Shown: piece by piece, positions 31,301-42,058 of the stretch | Numbering within the stretch: position 1 is the first letter of the stretch | How the letters are laid out: every line of letters starts with the position of its first letter | Notes under the pieces: model-generated | Database searches by the model: none | What the model saw: only the letters and a program-made list of their open reading frames with translations | Told to the model about the DNA's origin: nothing | Position numbers and translations under genes: made by a program | Source: Ochromonas danica | Taxonomy: Eukaryota > Sar > Chrysophyceae > Chromulinales > Chromulinaceae | DNA length: 64,000 nt | NCBI GenBank assembly: GCA_015146655.1 | Contig: VKHL01000020.1 | Location: 62,001 to 126,000, forward strand | Direction of reading: 5' to 3'

Positions 31301-33575
31301 TGAGCTCAGTCGTTTAGTCGAGAAGCTGATGGTTCTTTGGCAAACTTTCGATCTACGTCTCTTCATTGACATGGTGAGTTATCGCTGACGCTCTTCGATT
31401 GTACCACTATTTGATCTTTCTTGTGTCTTGTCTACCCAGACTGTTGAACAGGTGGGCAGCAGCTTGGTGGAAGGAGTCCAGGCAGTTTCCTCTCTTTTGG
31501 TGTCCTCCGCCAGTTTTCTCACTGAGTTGCTGCGAACTAATTGTGTGCGATGCTGCAAATCTGCCTTCACTACTCTGCTTACCTTACTCTTGTGGCTACA
31601 TCGAGATATTCTCGACTTATCTCGAAAGAACCACTCTTCGTCTTCAAAGGGATCTACAGGGGATGAGGAGATAGACCACGAAGAGAAAGAGGAAGAAGAA
31701 GAAGGAGTGGCTAAGAAAACCCAACAAAATAAAAAGAAAAGAAAGCGGAAGGAAGAATCCAAGATCAATGATGATATTGCTGAAAAGGAATTGACCGATC
31801 AGATTGAAGCAAGGATAGTGCATGTGGTGGCTTTGAGAGATCAAATAGTCGCTATTGCCTTAAATGTGATGACCTCTTCGCTCTCAGTTTCCCCGCCCTT
31901 GAAAGATGCTGATCTGCATACCACCCGAGAGGTCCAACTCGCAGCCTATCAGGCAGTTACTGATATATGTGCTTTCTTCCCTGCAAGATTGCAAACCTTC
32001 CAAGGGTTTGAGCAATTGGCTTTCCTACCTTCACCTCCTGTTTTGGATGCACTGAAGAAGGTATTTGATATTGAAGGACGTCGAGTTGAGGCTCAATTAG
32101 CCGCGCTTGAAGAAGAAGATACTGGATCAGAGACTTTTGACAGCGCTAGTGCTCTTGCTAACCACTTGGTCGATGACGTGCTCTTGCCTCTTTCCCACAG
32201 TATGATCTTTGATGTCTCTCACGTGAACAGGAGACAGGCAGCAGCTGTCCTGCTCTATCTACTTCATCCTAACGATCAGATCAATGCCGCCGTCAAGGCA
32301 ATAGCCAGGAGGCTGAAAGAAGGAGATCTCACAAGATACTTGGAGATCCAACTGATCGCGTTACGTGGTATCTATCTAGATGAAATCAAAACACACATTC
32401 AAAGACGAAAACAGGCTATTGAGGATGATGATGAGACCTTCGACTTTATAGCTTCTGAGCAAACAATAACACTTGGCTTTGAGAAGCTGTTGAATTTAGC
32501 CAAGCGATTTGCCAACTTCTTTGGAGTTGGTAAATGGCAGGGAGAGCAGCTTGCAGTGTTATCGAACTTCTTCCAGGAAGGAGTTCTCTTTGCTTTGGCA
32601 GACCCTTCACACGTTGGATTTGTTGAGGCGTTGCAGCCCTACTTGCGCTTCCTCAGCGTGGGCAGCAAGAAGGTTGTGGGGAAGGTATTTACTGTTGCAC
32701 TGGGACGCCTCTCACCGACTCTCCGCGAGGAAGTTCAAAAGCAGTTAGAAGAGCCCAATAGTGAGGAGTACTATGCTCTCAAATCTTTCCACGATGCTGT
32801 GGGTTCGCACGAAACCAATGCTTTGATGCGAAAGAGTCCCAAGAAACAAACGAGAACTCGCACGGCGAAAGAAGAGGAGGGAGAGAGGACAAAGACAATG
32901 GAGTCTATGATCGAGCAGGACTTTGATATCGAACCTGAAGAACCTACAGTGGAGCAGGGAGAACGAAAAGGGAAGAAGGAAGATGTCGACAAGGAAGAGT
33001 CTTCTAGTAAACGAGGTTCAAAAAGGAAGCCAAAGGGTCAGTCGAGAGGAGACAGTCAGTCGAAGAGATCACGAAATTCTTCTGATACACCGACTTCCCC
33101 TGTGCTGCCATCAAGGCGATCTTCTCGATCGACAGCACAGAAGGAGGTCTCTTATGTGGAAGATGACGAGCAGCACAATGATATCTCTGACGAAGAGATA
33201 GAGGAGGAGGAGGAGATGCCAACCAACACTTCCCAAAGTACGCGCAGTAGTTCGAGGGTAAAGGCAAAGGGTGAAGGAAAGAGGAGAAGCTCCAAGAAGA
33301 AAGAAGAAAAAAGTGAGAAGGAGAAGAAGGATGAAATGTTCTCCTTGGGGCTCAGTATAGTGGACCACTCCGAAGAGGATGATGAGGAGGAGAAAGGTGA
33401 GGAAGAGGAAGATACTACCGAAAAGGTGACAGCTCCTTTCCTTTCTCGGAATGCCAAGACTCAAGCTATTCTCGATCCAAATACACCACAGTTTCCATTT
33501 GATACGGATTTGGATAGTGCCCCCTCAATTCGTAAAGTTTACGGTAATGTCCACAATAACCGAAGATTCCTCTAA
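28322..33575 (+). CDS. SCC3: Cohesin subunit SCC3/STAG (stromal antigen), nine exons
   Basis: Exons 28322-28571, 28753-28814, 28888-28935, 29060-29203, 29297-29887, 29955-30447, 30522-31195, 31281-31373 and 31440-33575 join in frame to 1496 residues. SCC3/STAG binds the kleisin of the cohesin ring and helps load it on DNA for sister-chromatid cohesion. The STAG domain lies at residues about 100-300 (GKRHTFRKHFQTFFSSLVEH). The stromalin conservative domain follows at about 306-365 (DSHEEVRLTCLGHLPALLSF, RVDFLKYLGWACYDYANQIR). HEAT-like helices continue to about 1200. The last 270 residues are a charged disordered tail with Lys/Arg and Glu tracts, common in this family and rich in possible kinase sites. 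The ATG at 28322 opens an acidic disordered leader. All introns are 60-190 bases. Confidence 0.92.
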
Positions 33576-33943
33576 TTCATAGGTTCCCTCCCTTTCAAAA
33601 CTGTGTTTGAGTTGTTTCTCTATAATGCCTTTTCTTGTGTTTATCAGTACTAGGACTAGTTGTCTACTGTAGTAAGGCTTCACCAATTTACTTTCATGTT
33701 GTTTTCATCAAAAAAACGACTTTTCCTCTTTTGGATCACCTGTTTGTTCTCGAGAATTCCAATGTCTGGTTCATCGATGCGCGGGAAGGATGAATCTCTC
33801 ACTGTGCACTTATGAACACAGTGTGCTGAGCCCCGTGGAGAAGCGCAGAGGCGTTGAGAACTCATTCGGCAGCACAGCAGCTCAGCAGCTTGAGGCACAA
33901 CTGGAACTCAGCTCCGCCCTCCTTAATCAAGCTTCGTTTCATC
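33576..33943. other. Intergenic spacer, STAG to ubiquilin
   Basis: 368 bases with no supported gene; it contains the ubiquilin promoter and leader. Confidence 0.5.
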
Positions 33944-35723
33944 ATGGCGGAAATTACTCTAACTATCAAGTGTTCCAATGCTGATAAGGCTACTGTTGTT
34001 ATTGGTAGTACGGCGACGGTCTTAGAATTGAAAGAGAAGATCAGTGAAAGCCTTTCTGTACCTGCAAGCCAACAGCGGCTCATTTATAAAGGAAGAGTGT
34101 TGAAAGATGAACTTACCCTTGATCACTATGATGTTCAAGATGGACATGCTGTTCATATGGTCAAGAGTGCTGGCGCTACGACAGCTCCTGCTGCCCCTGC
34201 CGCCACCACTGCGACTAGTTCCTCTGCGCTGCCTGGTCGGCCTTCACCGCCCAATGGCAATGCCGCTTTTGACCCATATTCTATGGGCTTTGGCTTTCCT
34301 CCAGGTGGGTTAGGAGCACTAGGTGGCATGCCAGATGTGAATCGTATGCAAGAACAGTTGATGCGCAATCCAGAAGTAATGAATCAAATCATGAACTCTC
34401 CAATGATGGAGAATCTCATGAACAATCCAGATCTTTTGAGGAATACTATGTTAAATAATCCACAAATGCAGGCCATGTTGGATGCTAATCCTCACATTCG
34501 TCACATGCTAAATGATCCCGCGGTATGTTTTCCAAACTTCCCTTCCTCGGTTGCATTGCCACCTTGTTCACCTTCTTTATATTTCGCTAGGTACTTCGTC
34601 AATCAATGGAGATGATGCGAAATCCCAACGCTATGCGAGAGATGATGCGCTCTCAAGACCTCGCCATGTCTCAATTAGAGAACTTGCCCGGCGGATTCAA
34701 TGCCTTGAGACGCATGTACGAGGACGTGCAGGAGCCCATGATGGAAGCACAACAACAAAGTATGTTAAATAATACGCCTCAACCGCCATCCAATAGCGCC
34801 GCCCCATCTGCGAATGGTGGTAGTGGACCGACAAATAGTGCTATTCCAAACCCCTGGGGCCCTCCGACCTCGGCAGCTGCTAGCTCTTCCTCAGCCACCC
34901 CTCTCTATCCACCATTGCCATCTCCAGCTTATCGTGTATGGGGAAATATGGGAATGCCTCAAATGCCCTCTTCAGGAACGAATTTTCCTGACGATGGAAT
35001 AAGACCAGCTTCGTCGGGAATGGGGCCCGGTACATCGGGAAGGGGCCCATTTGCGTCGAGAACGGGACCAGGATCGGCAGGAAGAGGCCCTAATTCGTTG
35101 GGAATGGGGTCAGGTTTCCCGGGAATGGATCCTGCCATGGCTGCTCAAATGATGCAGCAGCCGGGTATGCAACAGATGATGTCAACCATGTTGAATGATC
35201 CAGATACTATTGCCCAACTTTCTGCTATGGATCCTCAGCTCGGAATGGCCCTTCAAAACCCACAAATGAGAGCCATGTTGAGCAATCCAGACATGCTCCG
35301 TCAATTATCTAACCCTGGGGTCATGCAGGTATGAGTAGACCTTTTCCTTGTTTCTTGAGAACTTCTTTTATTTTTAATATGCCTATCTTTGCAACATAGG
35401 CCATGCAACAGATGCAGCAAAGCATGCAAACTTTACAGTCTGCAGGAATTATGCCTCCAACTCCTTTTGCCTTCCCTCCACAGCCTTCTGGTGATCCCGT
35501 TTCCGCTCTCAACTTTTCCTCTTTGCTCTCCTCCAATGCGGGCCGAGGACCTGTGGCCTCTGCAATTCCCACACCAGTCGTCGATCCTGCTGTGCGGTTC
35601 GCCAACCAACTCCAACAATTGCAAGACATGGGCTTTGTGGATCAGGAAGCAAACCTTCGAGCATTACAGGCCACAGGCGGAAATGTGAACGCTGCGGTTG
35701 AGCGCTTGCTCACAGGACCATAA
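33944..35723 (+). CDS. UBQLN: Ubiquilin / Dsk2-type shuttle factor, three exons
   Basis: Exons 33944-34522, 34591-35328 and 35400-35723 give 546 residues. Ubiquilins carry ubiquitinated clients to the proteasome and chaperone membrane proteins. Domains in order are a ubiquitin-like fold at residues 3-75 ([39 protein letters not shown]), STI1 repeats with repeated NP-Met motifs ([20 protein letters not shown] and [20 protein letters not shown]), a second STI1 pair in exon 2 ([15 protein letters not shown]), and a C-terminal UBA domain ([32 protein letters not shown]). A Gly/Pro-rich linker in exon 2 has short degenerate GRGP/GMGP repeats. Domain order and length match animal and plant ubiquilins. 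Confidence 0.94.
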
Positions 35724-36030
35724 AGAGCTGTGTGTTGCGTCCTTGGATGGAGCGAAGTGACGATTGATGAACAGCAGAAGCACTCTTTTTTTGAGAGAGG
35801 CACTGTCTGGCTTTCGCAATGGTTGCTTCATGTGAGTATCCATAGACAAATGCCGCCGACTCTTATTGCTGCTGCTTTTTTCGCTTGTCTCTTTGTCTTT
35901 GTCTTCCTCCTTTGTACTCGAGGAAGATGTCCCACATGTAATATATCTTAACACTAGCACAATCTGACCTGGTCTAGATTGCCAGATTTGATGATCTGGT
36001 TCAAATTCTCTTGCAGTGGGACAGAAGAAG
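35724..36030. other. Intergenic spacer, ubiquilin to riboflavin kinase
   Basis: 307 bases with no supported gene. Confidence 0.5.
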
Positions 36031-36705
36031 ATGACAGACTTGCTGCTGCCGCATCTGCTCCTTGTGCTGGCGACAATGATGATCCTTCCCATATCATCTC
36101 TTCCCTTATCTTTCGCTGGTAGAATGAAATCTCAGTGCAGTGGGATAGCTCATTCGATGATGTCGATGTCATCCACCTCCACCTCTCCCTGCTCATCCTT
36201 AGCCACGGCTATACTGGTGAGAGGGGCAGTGCAGCATGGCTATGGGCGAGGAAGCAAGCAACTTGGCTTCCCTACGGCCAACTTGCCTCACTTCCACACT
36301 GTTTTGAGTGAGGCGGGGTGTCGAGCGGGAGTCTATTGTGGTTGGTGCAAGCTGCCCCGTGAACCCATTCGCCCCTGTGTCACAAATATCGGTCTCTCTC
36401 CGACTTTCAAAGGCTCAGAGAATGCTGGTCTGGTGATGGAGACGGTCATTCTTGATCGCCCTGTAGAACTTGGAGATTTCTATGGCGAGACACTCACTCT
36501 CCTTCTCACAGACTTTCTCCGTGCAGAAGAAAAGTTCTCCTCGCTTGCCGACCTCATCCATCATATTGAAAATGATGTGGTCATGGCCAAGCAACGTGTG
36601 AAGGAGAGGGAAGACTTCCTTGGGAATGGCTTGCCACAGCTATTGTCTTCACTAGATGACCACAAGGAACCCACTTTGCACTTCGTCGATCTCACTCGAT
36701 TTTAG
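36031..36705 (+). CDS. Riboflavin kinase with signal/plastid leader
   Basis: A single exon of 224 residues. Riboflavin kinase phosphorylates riboflavin to FMN. Family motifs: HGYGRGSKQLGFPTANLP, with the TAN motif that binds Mg-ATP, then GVYCGWCKL, VTNIGLSPTF and the acidic ME-TVILD region holding the catalytic Glu. DFYGETLTLLLTDFLRAEEK and KFSSLADLIHHIENDV complete the fold. No FAD synthetase or phosphatase domain is attached. The leader (MTDLLLPHLLLVLATMMILP, then SLPLSFAGRMKS) is a signal peptide followed by a Ser-Phe-Ala junction and a Ser/Thr/Met-rich segment, so plastid import is likely. ATG 36031 was preferred to the GTG five codons upstream because no non-ATG start is needed. Confidence 0.88.
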   Translation: MTDLLLPHLLLVLATMMILPISSLPLSFAGRMKSQCSGIAHSMMSMSSTSTSPCSSLATAILVRGAVQHGYGRGSKQLGFPTANLPHFHTVLSEAGCRAGVYCGWCKLPREPIRPCVTNIGLSPTFKGSENAGLVMETVILDRPVELGDFYGETLTLLLTDFLRAEEKFSSLADLIHHIENDVVMAKQRVKEREDFLGNGLPQLLSSLDDHKEPTLHFVDLTRF

Positions 36706-36962
36706 CCTTCTATCAATGTCCTGCTGTATCCTGTAAGAATGATTAAATTAATCTATGCTAACGCTTGCACATGTTCAGACGAGGCATAGATGCAAGTCAA
36801 GCAGCATCTGACTGATGGAGAATAGCGTAAATAGTGTGAAGAGCCTGCATGACTGCTGGCTAAAGAAGAAGATTAATAAGTTGAGGAGAATAGCGTCTAT
36901 CTGATCATGTGAAGAGCGAAGGATTTATCACACCGTGTTGCACATCGCTAAATTGCAGTAAG

Positions 36963-37312
36963 ATGACTATCAACAACAGTATGACTATTCATACTACGAT
37001 CAGGGAGTTCGAAGCTCACCAGGATGTCTTTATGTCTTGCAAGAGAGAGGTCAGTGTTCTACTACTGCAACAAATCCAGCGGTTGACTAGCTGATATGGC
37101 AGGTGATGGAGGACTTAAAGAGCTTCACGGAGCACTGTAACACCACCTTCTGCAATGAGAAGTGGGAGACGGAGAGCTGGCGAGCAGAGGTCGTCCAGCG
37201 GAATGAGAGAGATGACTTCGCCTTCAATAGCAACAGCAACAACAACAAGCGACAGCCTTCACTGTTATCATTTGACGATGAAACCATTCGAAGTTCCCGA
37301 AGAGCTGGCTGA
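36963..37312 (+). CDS. Small two-exon gene, unknown protein of 98 residues
   Basis: Exons 36963-37049 and 37103-37312 join in frame across a 53-base GT-AG intron. The product contains TIRERFEAHQ-like helix sequence (exactly IREFEAHQDVFMSCKRE), then VMEDLKSFTEHCNTTFCNEK and a charged stretch, ending in an Asn/Ser-rich tail. Helical prediction and three cysteines suggest a small coiled protein, but the cysteine spacing is not the twin CX9C pattern. In the last part another frame (PFEVPEELADLIETPYVLYC, ending near 37355) also looks coding, so the true 3' end may differ. I do not recognise the family. Confidence 0.4.
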
Positions 37313-37752
37313 TCTCATAGAAACCCCCTATGTGCTATATTGTAGAGTGCAATAAATCTCTTCATTCCTTCACACTCTACATTCCTTTACACTCCCCTTC
37401 CAACCCAACAACTCGTCAGACAAAATTGTGCTGCCCACCCACCACCTTCAGTGTGCTGTAAGTTTTTGTCCAAACCAGCAAAAAGGGGGTTTCAAGGGTG
37501 AAAAGACGACTTTCCACGAACTTGAATCCACTCTTGGACTTGGATAGGCTTCACACAGCACCGCGAGCAAAGGGAATTTCGACTTTAAAGTTCATTTTAT
37601 GCACTTTGTGGTCTGTGGTTTGTGGTAGGTTGAGTGTTGAGTGCGTGGACAGGACCTCAGAGCTGACAGACAGCATCATAATCAAATCAAATCAAATCAA
37701 ATCTGCTGGTGTTGTTGGGTGTTGGATCTGCAGGAGCTACAGAAAATAGACA
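37313..37752. other. Intergenic spacer before the tandem trio
   Basis: 440 bases with no firm gene; it includes an (ATCAA)n-like tract at 37679-37701 just before the first paralogue. Confidence 0.45.
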
Positions 37753-38640
37753 ATGGATGAATTTCTTAAAATCGAGTTGGAGAAAGATTGCCTAGAAATT
37801 GCGGAGCTTTTTGAACAACCAATAAACAGAAAGCGAATTCGTGATGACTCGTTTCCAGAGATGGATATGCGACGTGCGCCTTGTTCTCCTCCTCCTTCCT
37901 TTGGTACACTTTCTTCGAGTCAGAATGTTGTGCAATCCACTGTACCTCCTTCACAAACTGAGGTTGGTGCAAGCGCACCTTCGATTCGTACTCCGATTGT
38001 GGAGCTGAATTCTCCTGACCAAATTACTCCTCGGTCTTTGAGTCACTCGTCCTCTAAGTTGTGTGTGACTGCAATGGATGCAGTCAGCACACTGTCTAAC
38101 CTTTCTACTCCAGTTGTGGAGCTGAATTCTCCTGATAATACTCTGGGTGGAGCATCCTCGAGCCATTCCTCTACATCGCGTATGACTGCAATGAATGCAG
38201 TATCATACACACCTCTCAATCCTACTTCACTTCTGGTGCTGGGAGCCCCTACCTATACTCCTGTGTTGGGTGGTGCAGCTTCGAGTAACTCCTCTACGTC
38301 GTCGTGTATGGCTGCAGTGGATGCAGCCAGCATACCCACTAATCCCACTCCAGTTATGGAGCTAGAAGTAACTTATGTCACACCACTTCGATCTGCTCAA
38401 CCTCAAGCACCCGTGTGCCCTTCCCCCCCTCAACCTGGAAGATCTGAATATAATTTCCTGATTCTCAGCACTGCAGATTATCATTGGCCTTCTCAAATCA
38501 ACCTTGATCTGCCGTCTTTTTTGAGCCTTCAGAATCCATCTGTACATCTTTCTCTGATGGACGATGATGGAAGTCCTTTTACCATCCTTGAGAATGAAAG
38601 TGCAGTGCCTTACTCATCTTCACCTGTTGCTTTGTATTAA
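37753..38640 (+). CDS. Ser/Pro/Thr-rich tandem paralogue 1, unknown family
   Basis: A single exon of 295 residues. It opens with a charged helix (MDEFLKIELEKDCLEIAEL) and a basic RKRIRDD segment that may be a nuclear signal. The middle holds three or four degenerate repeats of about 45 residues built on VVELNSPD, SSHSSTS and TAMDAVS. Near the end lies the family motif YVTPLRSAQPQAPVCPSPP. The C terminus has VHLSLMDDDGSPF, shared with paralogue 2 (VNLSLMDDDDEPP). The many Ser-Pro and Thr-Pro pairs could be proline-directed kinase sites. There is no signal peptide or enzyme motif. It shares its 3' flank with the next gene. Function unknown. Confidence 0.65.
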   Translation: MDEFLKIELEKDCLEIAELFEQPINRKRIRDDSFPEMDMRRAPCSPPPSFGTLSSSQNVVQSTVPPSQTEVGASAPSIRTPIVELNSPDQITPRSLSHSSSKLCVTAMDAVSTLSNLSTPVVELNSPDNTLGGASSSHSSTSRMTAMNAVSYTPLNPTSLLVLGAPTYTPVLGGAASSNSSTSSCMAAVDAASIPTNPTPVMELEVTYVTPLRSAQPQAPVCPSPPQPGRSEYNFLILSTADYHWPSQINLDLPSFLSLQNPSVHLSLMDDDGSPFTILENESAVPYSSSPVALY

Positions 38641-39391
38641 TGGCAGGAAGAGCAGTGAAAGCCACTAAGAGTTGCTGGATGTAGAGATGTATCATGTTGT
38701 GGTCATGGTTGCTTCCTTGATGTTGTTTGGTCATGTGTGTCTCAGTGTTGTTCGTTCACGTCACTGGTTTAGGTAGTTGTTCTATTCTGGGATGCAGTGT
38801 GGAAAGTATTATATTTTTTTCCTGCTGTTTTTCTGTTTCCACCTCGCTGGTATGATGACCTGGTTGCCAATGAGCTGGATGCCAATCACCGCTTGGTGGA
38901 TACCCGATCAGACATGAGATGGGAAAGATGAGTATACGATCAAATTGACTTTGTGAAATGTGCTCTTCTTTCCCCTCTGATTGTCAAATCATATAATAAT
39001 AGTGATTAATAATGGCAATATGTCTTATAGTTTTTTAATGGTGATCAATACTAGTATTAGGCACTGTGATGTTTCAGTGGTAAGGTAAACTAATATTCTT
39101 CTCAGGAAGAGCATCAATCGACAACTGCAACTCTTTTATTTTTCTCATCTCAAACTTCGGCATTTTTTGTCGTTTCTCATCAACAAAATCAAAATTTGAT
39201 GAGAGGCACATCAATTAAGGCGTGTTATACCAGCTTTTGCCATATTTGACCCACGTGCCGTGGTGTGCAAGAGGGGTGGCATCTTGGAATCTGCCGTGAC
39301 AAAGAAAGCAACAACACAATTGATTTTCCCCAGGAAGGGAGAGTTTGAAGAAGAATAAGAAGGCAATCTGCCATTTAATTTGATCTGCACA
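38641..39391. repeat. Duplicated 3' flank and promoter, unit 1 of the tandem trio
   Basis: About 180 bases beginning TTTCCTGCTGTTTTTCTGTT near 38818 match the flank of paralogue 2 near 40254 at high identity (through TGTGCTCTTCTTTCCCCTCT). A shorter, more diverged copy lies after paralogue 3 near 41392. The segment before 39391 (AGCTTTTGCCATATTTGAC) resembles that before 40831. Confidence 0.8.
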
Positions 39392-39931
39392 ATGGAGGAT
39401 GTACCAAATACTCCAACCAATTTTGCTGGGGTTGTTGATGTGGATGCAGTCTATGCTACACCACCGCGATCTTCTCAGCCTAACAACCTTGTCTGTCCTC
39501 CTACTCCTCCTGGTGTCGAAATTAGTGCTCGTTTAGTGGCTCAGAAAGGTCATGCAAATTCAACAGGTCTAACACTTCTGGTTAGTATGGAAAGTGGCGC
39601 TATCATTTCTACTAAAGCTGGAGGACTGCATACATCTTATATTACTCCTCCTTCCTCCATTGCGCGGCCGTTTACTCACAAGATGGCACACTCCATTTCA
39701 GCAAGGCGCTCTTCTATAGATGCTACAAATGTCTCAACAAATCCTACTGCAATTGATAAGTCCAATACAACCTATGTAACTCCTGCACGTCCTTCCCAAG
39801 CTTCCCAGTCTGTCTGTCGTCCTCCACAACTCCGTGGACTTGCAGACGATCCTTCCCCACTGAGGCTTAGGGCTTGCTCAGTAAATCTTTCCCTGATGGA
39901 TGACGATGATGAACCTCCTATGAATACTTAG
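39392..39931 (+). CDS. Ser/Pro/Thr-rich tandem paralogue 2, unknown family
   Basis: A single exon of 179 residues starting MEDVPNTPTNF. It carries two or three copies of the family motif: VYATPPRSSQPNNLVCPPTP near the start, a weaker YITPPSSIARPF, and YVTPARPSQASQSVCRPP near the end. The tail VNLSLMDDDDEPP is shared with paralogue 1. The context TTGATCTGCACAATG at the start matches TTGATCAGTACAATG at paralogue 3, supporting the start codon. There is no recognised domain. Confidence 0.62.
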   Translation: MEDVPNTPTNFAGVVDVDAVYATPPRSSQPNNLVCPPTPPGVEISARLVAQKGHANSTGLTLLVSMESGAIISTKAGGLHTSYITPPSSIARPFTHKMAHSISARRSSIDATNVSTNPTAIDKSNTTYVTPARPSQASQSVCRPPQLRGLADDPSPLRLRACSVNLSLMDDDDEPPMNT

Positions 39932-40831
39932 GATGGAGGTGCAGTTCCTCTCCAGCAACCTCAATCATTATCCTATGCTTCTTTTCATTGCGTTGGGCAA
40001 TATGATAATGCCTCACTCATCTTCACCTATTGTTCTGTAATGACGGTGTAAAGGGAAAGAAAGTAGATTCTAACCACTAGCCACAAGCCACTAAGAGTTG
40101 CTTTATGTGGAGATGTATCATGTTGTCCGTCACTCATCATCGACCATGGTTGCTTCGTTGTTGTTATTCTGTCATGTCATTTTAGTATGTTTCTTCCTTA
40201 CTCCTCTGACGTAGGTAGTTCTTGTATTGTTGGATGCAGTTGGGATCATTTTTTTCCTGCTGTTTTTCTGTTTCCACCTCGCTGGTATGACCTGGTTGCC
40301 AATGAGCTAGACGTCAATCACCAGTTAGTGGATACCCGATCAGACATGAGATGGGAAAGATGAGTATGCGATCAAATTGACTTTGTGAAATGTGCTCTTC
40401 TTTCCCCTCTTATTTGTCATCTCTTATAGTAATAGACACTGTTGTTTCGTGGTAAGATAAACTAATGTTCTTCCTGGCTTTGAAATATTATGCTCTGGTA
40501 TCCACAATCGACTAGATTAAGTCGATCACAACAAACCACGTGCTACGTACTCCGTCAACCCAAAGCATCTCACACCAGAAGAGCAATATTTTTGCCAGCT
40601 CGTCCGTTCTCACGAAAAAGCCATTCAAAAGGTCATAGTCATATTATGACAGCTTTTACCATATTTTGACATGGTGTGTTGCGTTGTTGGAAGGTGAGGG
40701 GTGCTCTCCGCCACTCTGTGCTGCTGCAAGGAGAAAGATTGCCGTCAGCAACAACATTTCATTGCCTGCCGCACAATTGAAGAAGAAAAGAAGAAGAAGG
40801 CTACCAACCATTATCGAAATTGATCAGTACA
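39932..40831. repeat. Duplicated 3' flank and promoter, unit 2 of the tandem trio
   Basis: Contains the second copy of the conserved flank (about 40250-40425), including CCGATCAGACATGAGATGGG. No other gene is visible. Confidence 0.75.
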
Positions 40832-41194
40832 ATGAATGATGTTCCATTTACCCCTACGAATTTGGCTGTAGATCCAGCTTTTGTGACTCCGCCTCGATCT
40901 TCTCGGCCCATCTGTCCTCCTTCTACTCCTCGACGAGTTGACTATTCTCCTTCAACTTCGGTTGTAGTTCTGGATGCATCGTCTTTTATGACTCCACCTC
41001 GACTCTCTCGACCAGCTGTTCCTATTTGTCCTTCTTCTGCTGAACTCAGGAGATTTTCAGAGTACGACCTGCGCAGTTACCTCTCCGGAGAATTCGCTTG
41101 GATCCGTCTGGATGATTATAATAAGATGCAATCTCTTTTCACCCACCAAAACTACTTAATTAGTCCTTTTGCGTTGGATGAAGATGAGCTTTAG
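40832..41194 (+). CDS. Ser/Pro/Thr-rich tandem paralogue 3, unknown family
   Basis: A single exon of 120 residues, the shortest of the three. It starts MNDVPFTPTNLAV and has two copies of the motif, FVTPPRSSRPICPPSTPRR and FMTPPRLSRPAVPICPSSAE, followed by a different C terminus (FAWIRLDDYNKMQSLFTHQN). The shared DDD tail of copies 1 and 2 is missing. It is the most diverged unit. Confidence 0.58.
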   Translation: MNDVPFTPTNLAVDPAFVTPPRSSRPICPPSTPRRVDYSPSTSVVVLDASSFMTPPRLSRPAVPICPSSAELRRFSEYDLRSYLSGEFAWIRLDDYNKMQSLFTHQNYLISPFALDEDEL

Positions 41195-42058
41195 GATGGA
41201 AGTGTAGCTTCTCTCCAGCAACCTCAATCAATCTGACTCTGCGGAAATGCGTCATGTCGTCTGTCACTCATCATCGGTCATGATTGCTTCCTTATTGTTA
41301 TTCTGTTATGACTTTTTAGTGCGCTTCTTCCTTACTTCTCTGATTTAGGTAGTTCTTCTATGCTTGGATGCAGTGCGGAAAGGATTATATTCTTTCCTGC
41401 TGTTTTCTTTTTCTGTTACACCACATCAGACATGAGATAGCATGGATGAGTATATCATCACGTTAATTTTGCGGCGTCTTTGGTTTTGCGACGTCTTTGG
41501 TTCCCTCGCTATGTCATACAATTATCATATAGTCTTTCTTAGTTGCAAAATGTTAGTATAAAGTTAATCTTATGCTCTTCCGTGGGAGAGTATTAACCAT
41601 CAATCCAGCTGTTTTGTTTTCTTCTGATTAAACCATCAATCCAGCTATTTTATTTTCTTCTGATTACTTAATTTATTGGACTACTTACGATGTGCAAGGA
41701 TACTGTGAAGCGGTTTTGTTTCTCACTTCTTTCTTCAACGGAGCTAAAACCCTTCTTCTCTCATTGCTAACCACAAGATCTTGATTTGAAAATCACCATA
41801 TGTTGAGTTGTAACGGCCCAACAACAAGCAAGGTGAGGGTGTGTTTTGTGTGTTTTGTTGTTGTTGCTGCGGTGTTGTGCTGCTTGCCTCTCCGTCTCTG
41901 TTGTTGTTGTGATTGATTTGAGTTCATCCGTCCATCCCCTGGACCAGGTTATCCCTGTACAATCTCTGGGCTATTCTCTTTTCATCCCTGATTTGACCTT
42001 TCTTCTTCTATTAGAACTGTTATTAGCTAGCAGAGACATTTAATAATATCGTTTGTTC
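41195..42058. other. Intergenic region between the trio and the kinase gene
   Basis: Holds a diverged copy of the trio's 3' flank near 41392-41460 and a 36-base direct duplication at about 41597-41670 (ACCATCAATCCAGCT twice). TTGTTG and TGTTTTG simple sequence precedes the kinase gene. A frame at 41846-42043 is hydrophobic and low in complexity, and is not called. Confidence 0.5.
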
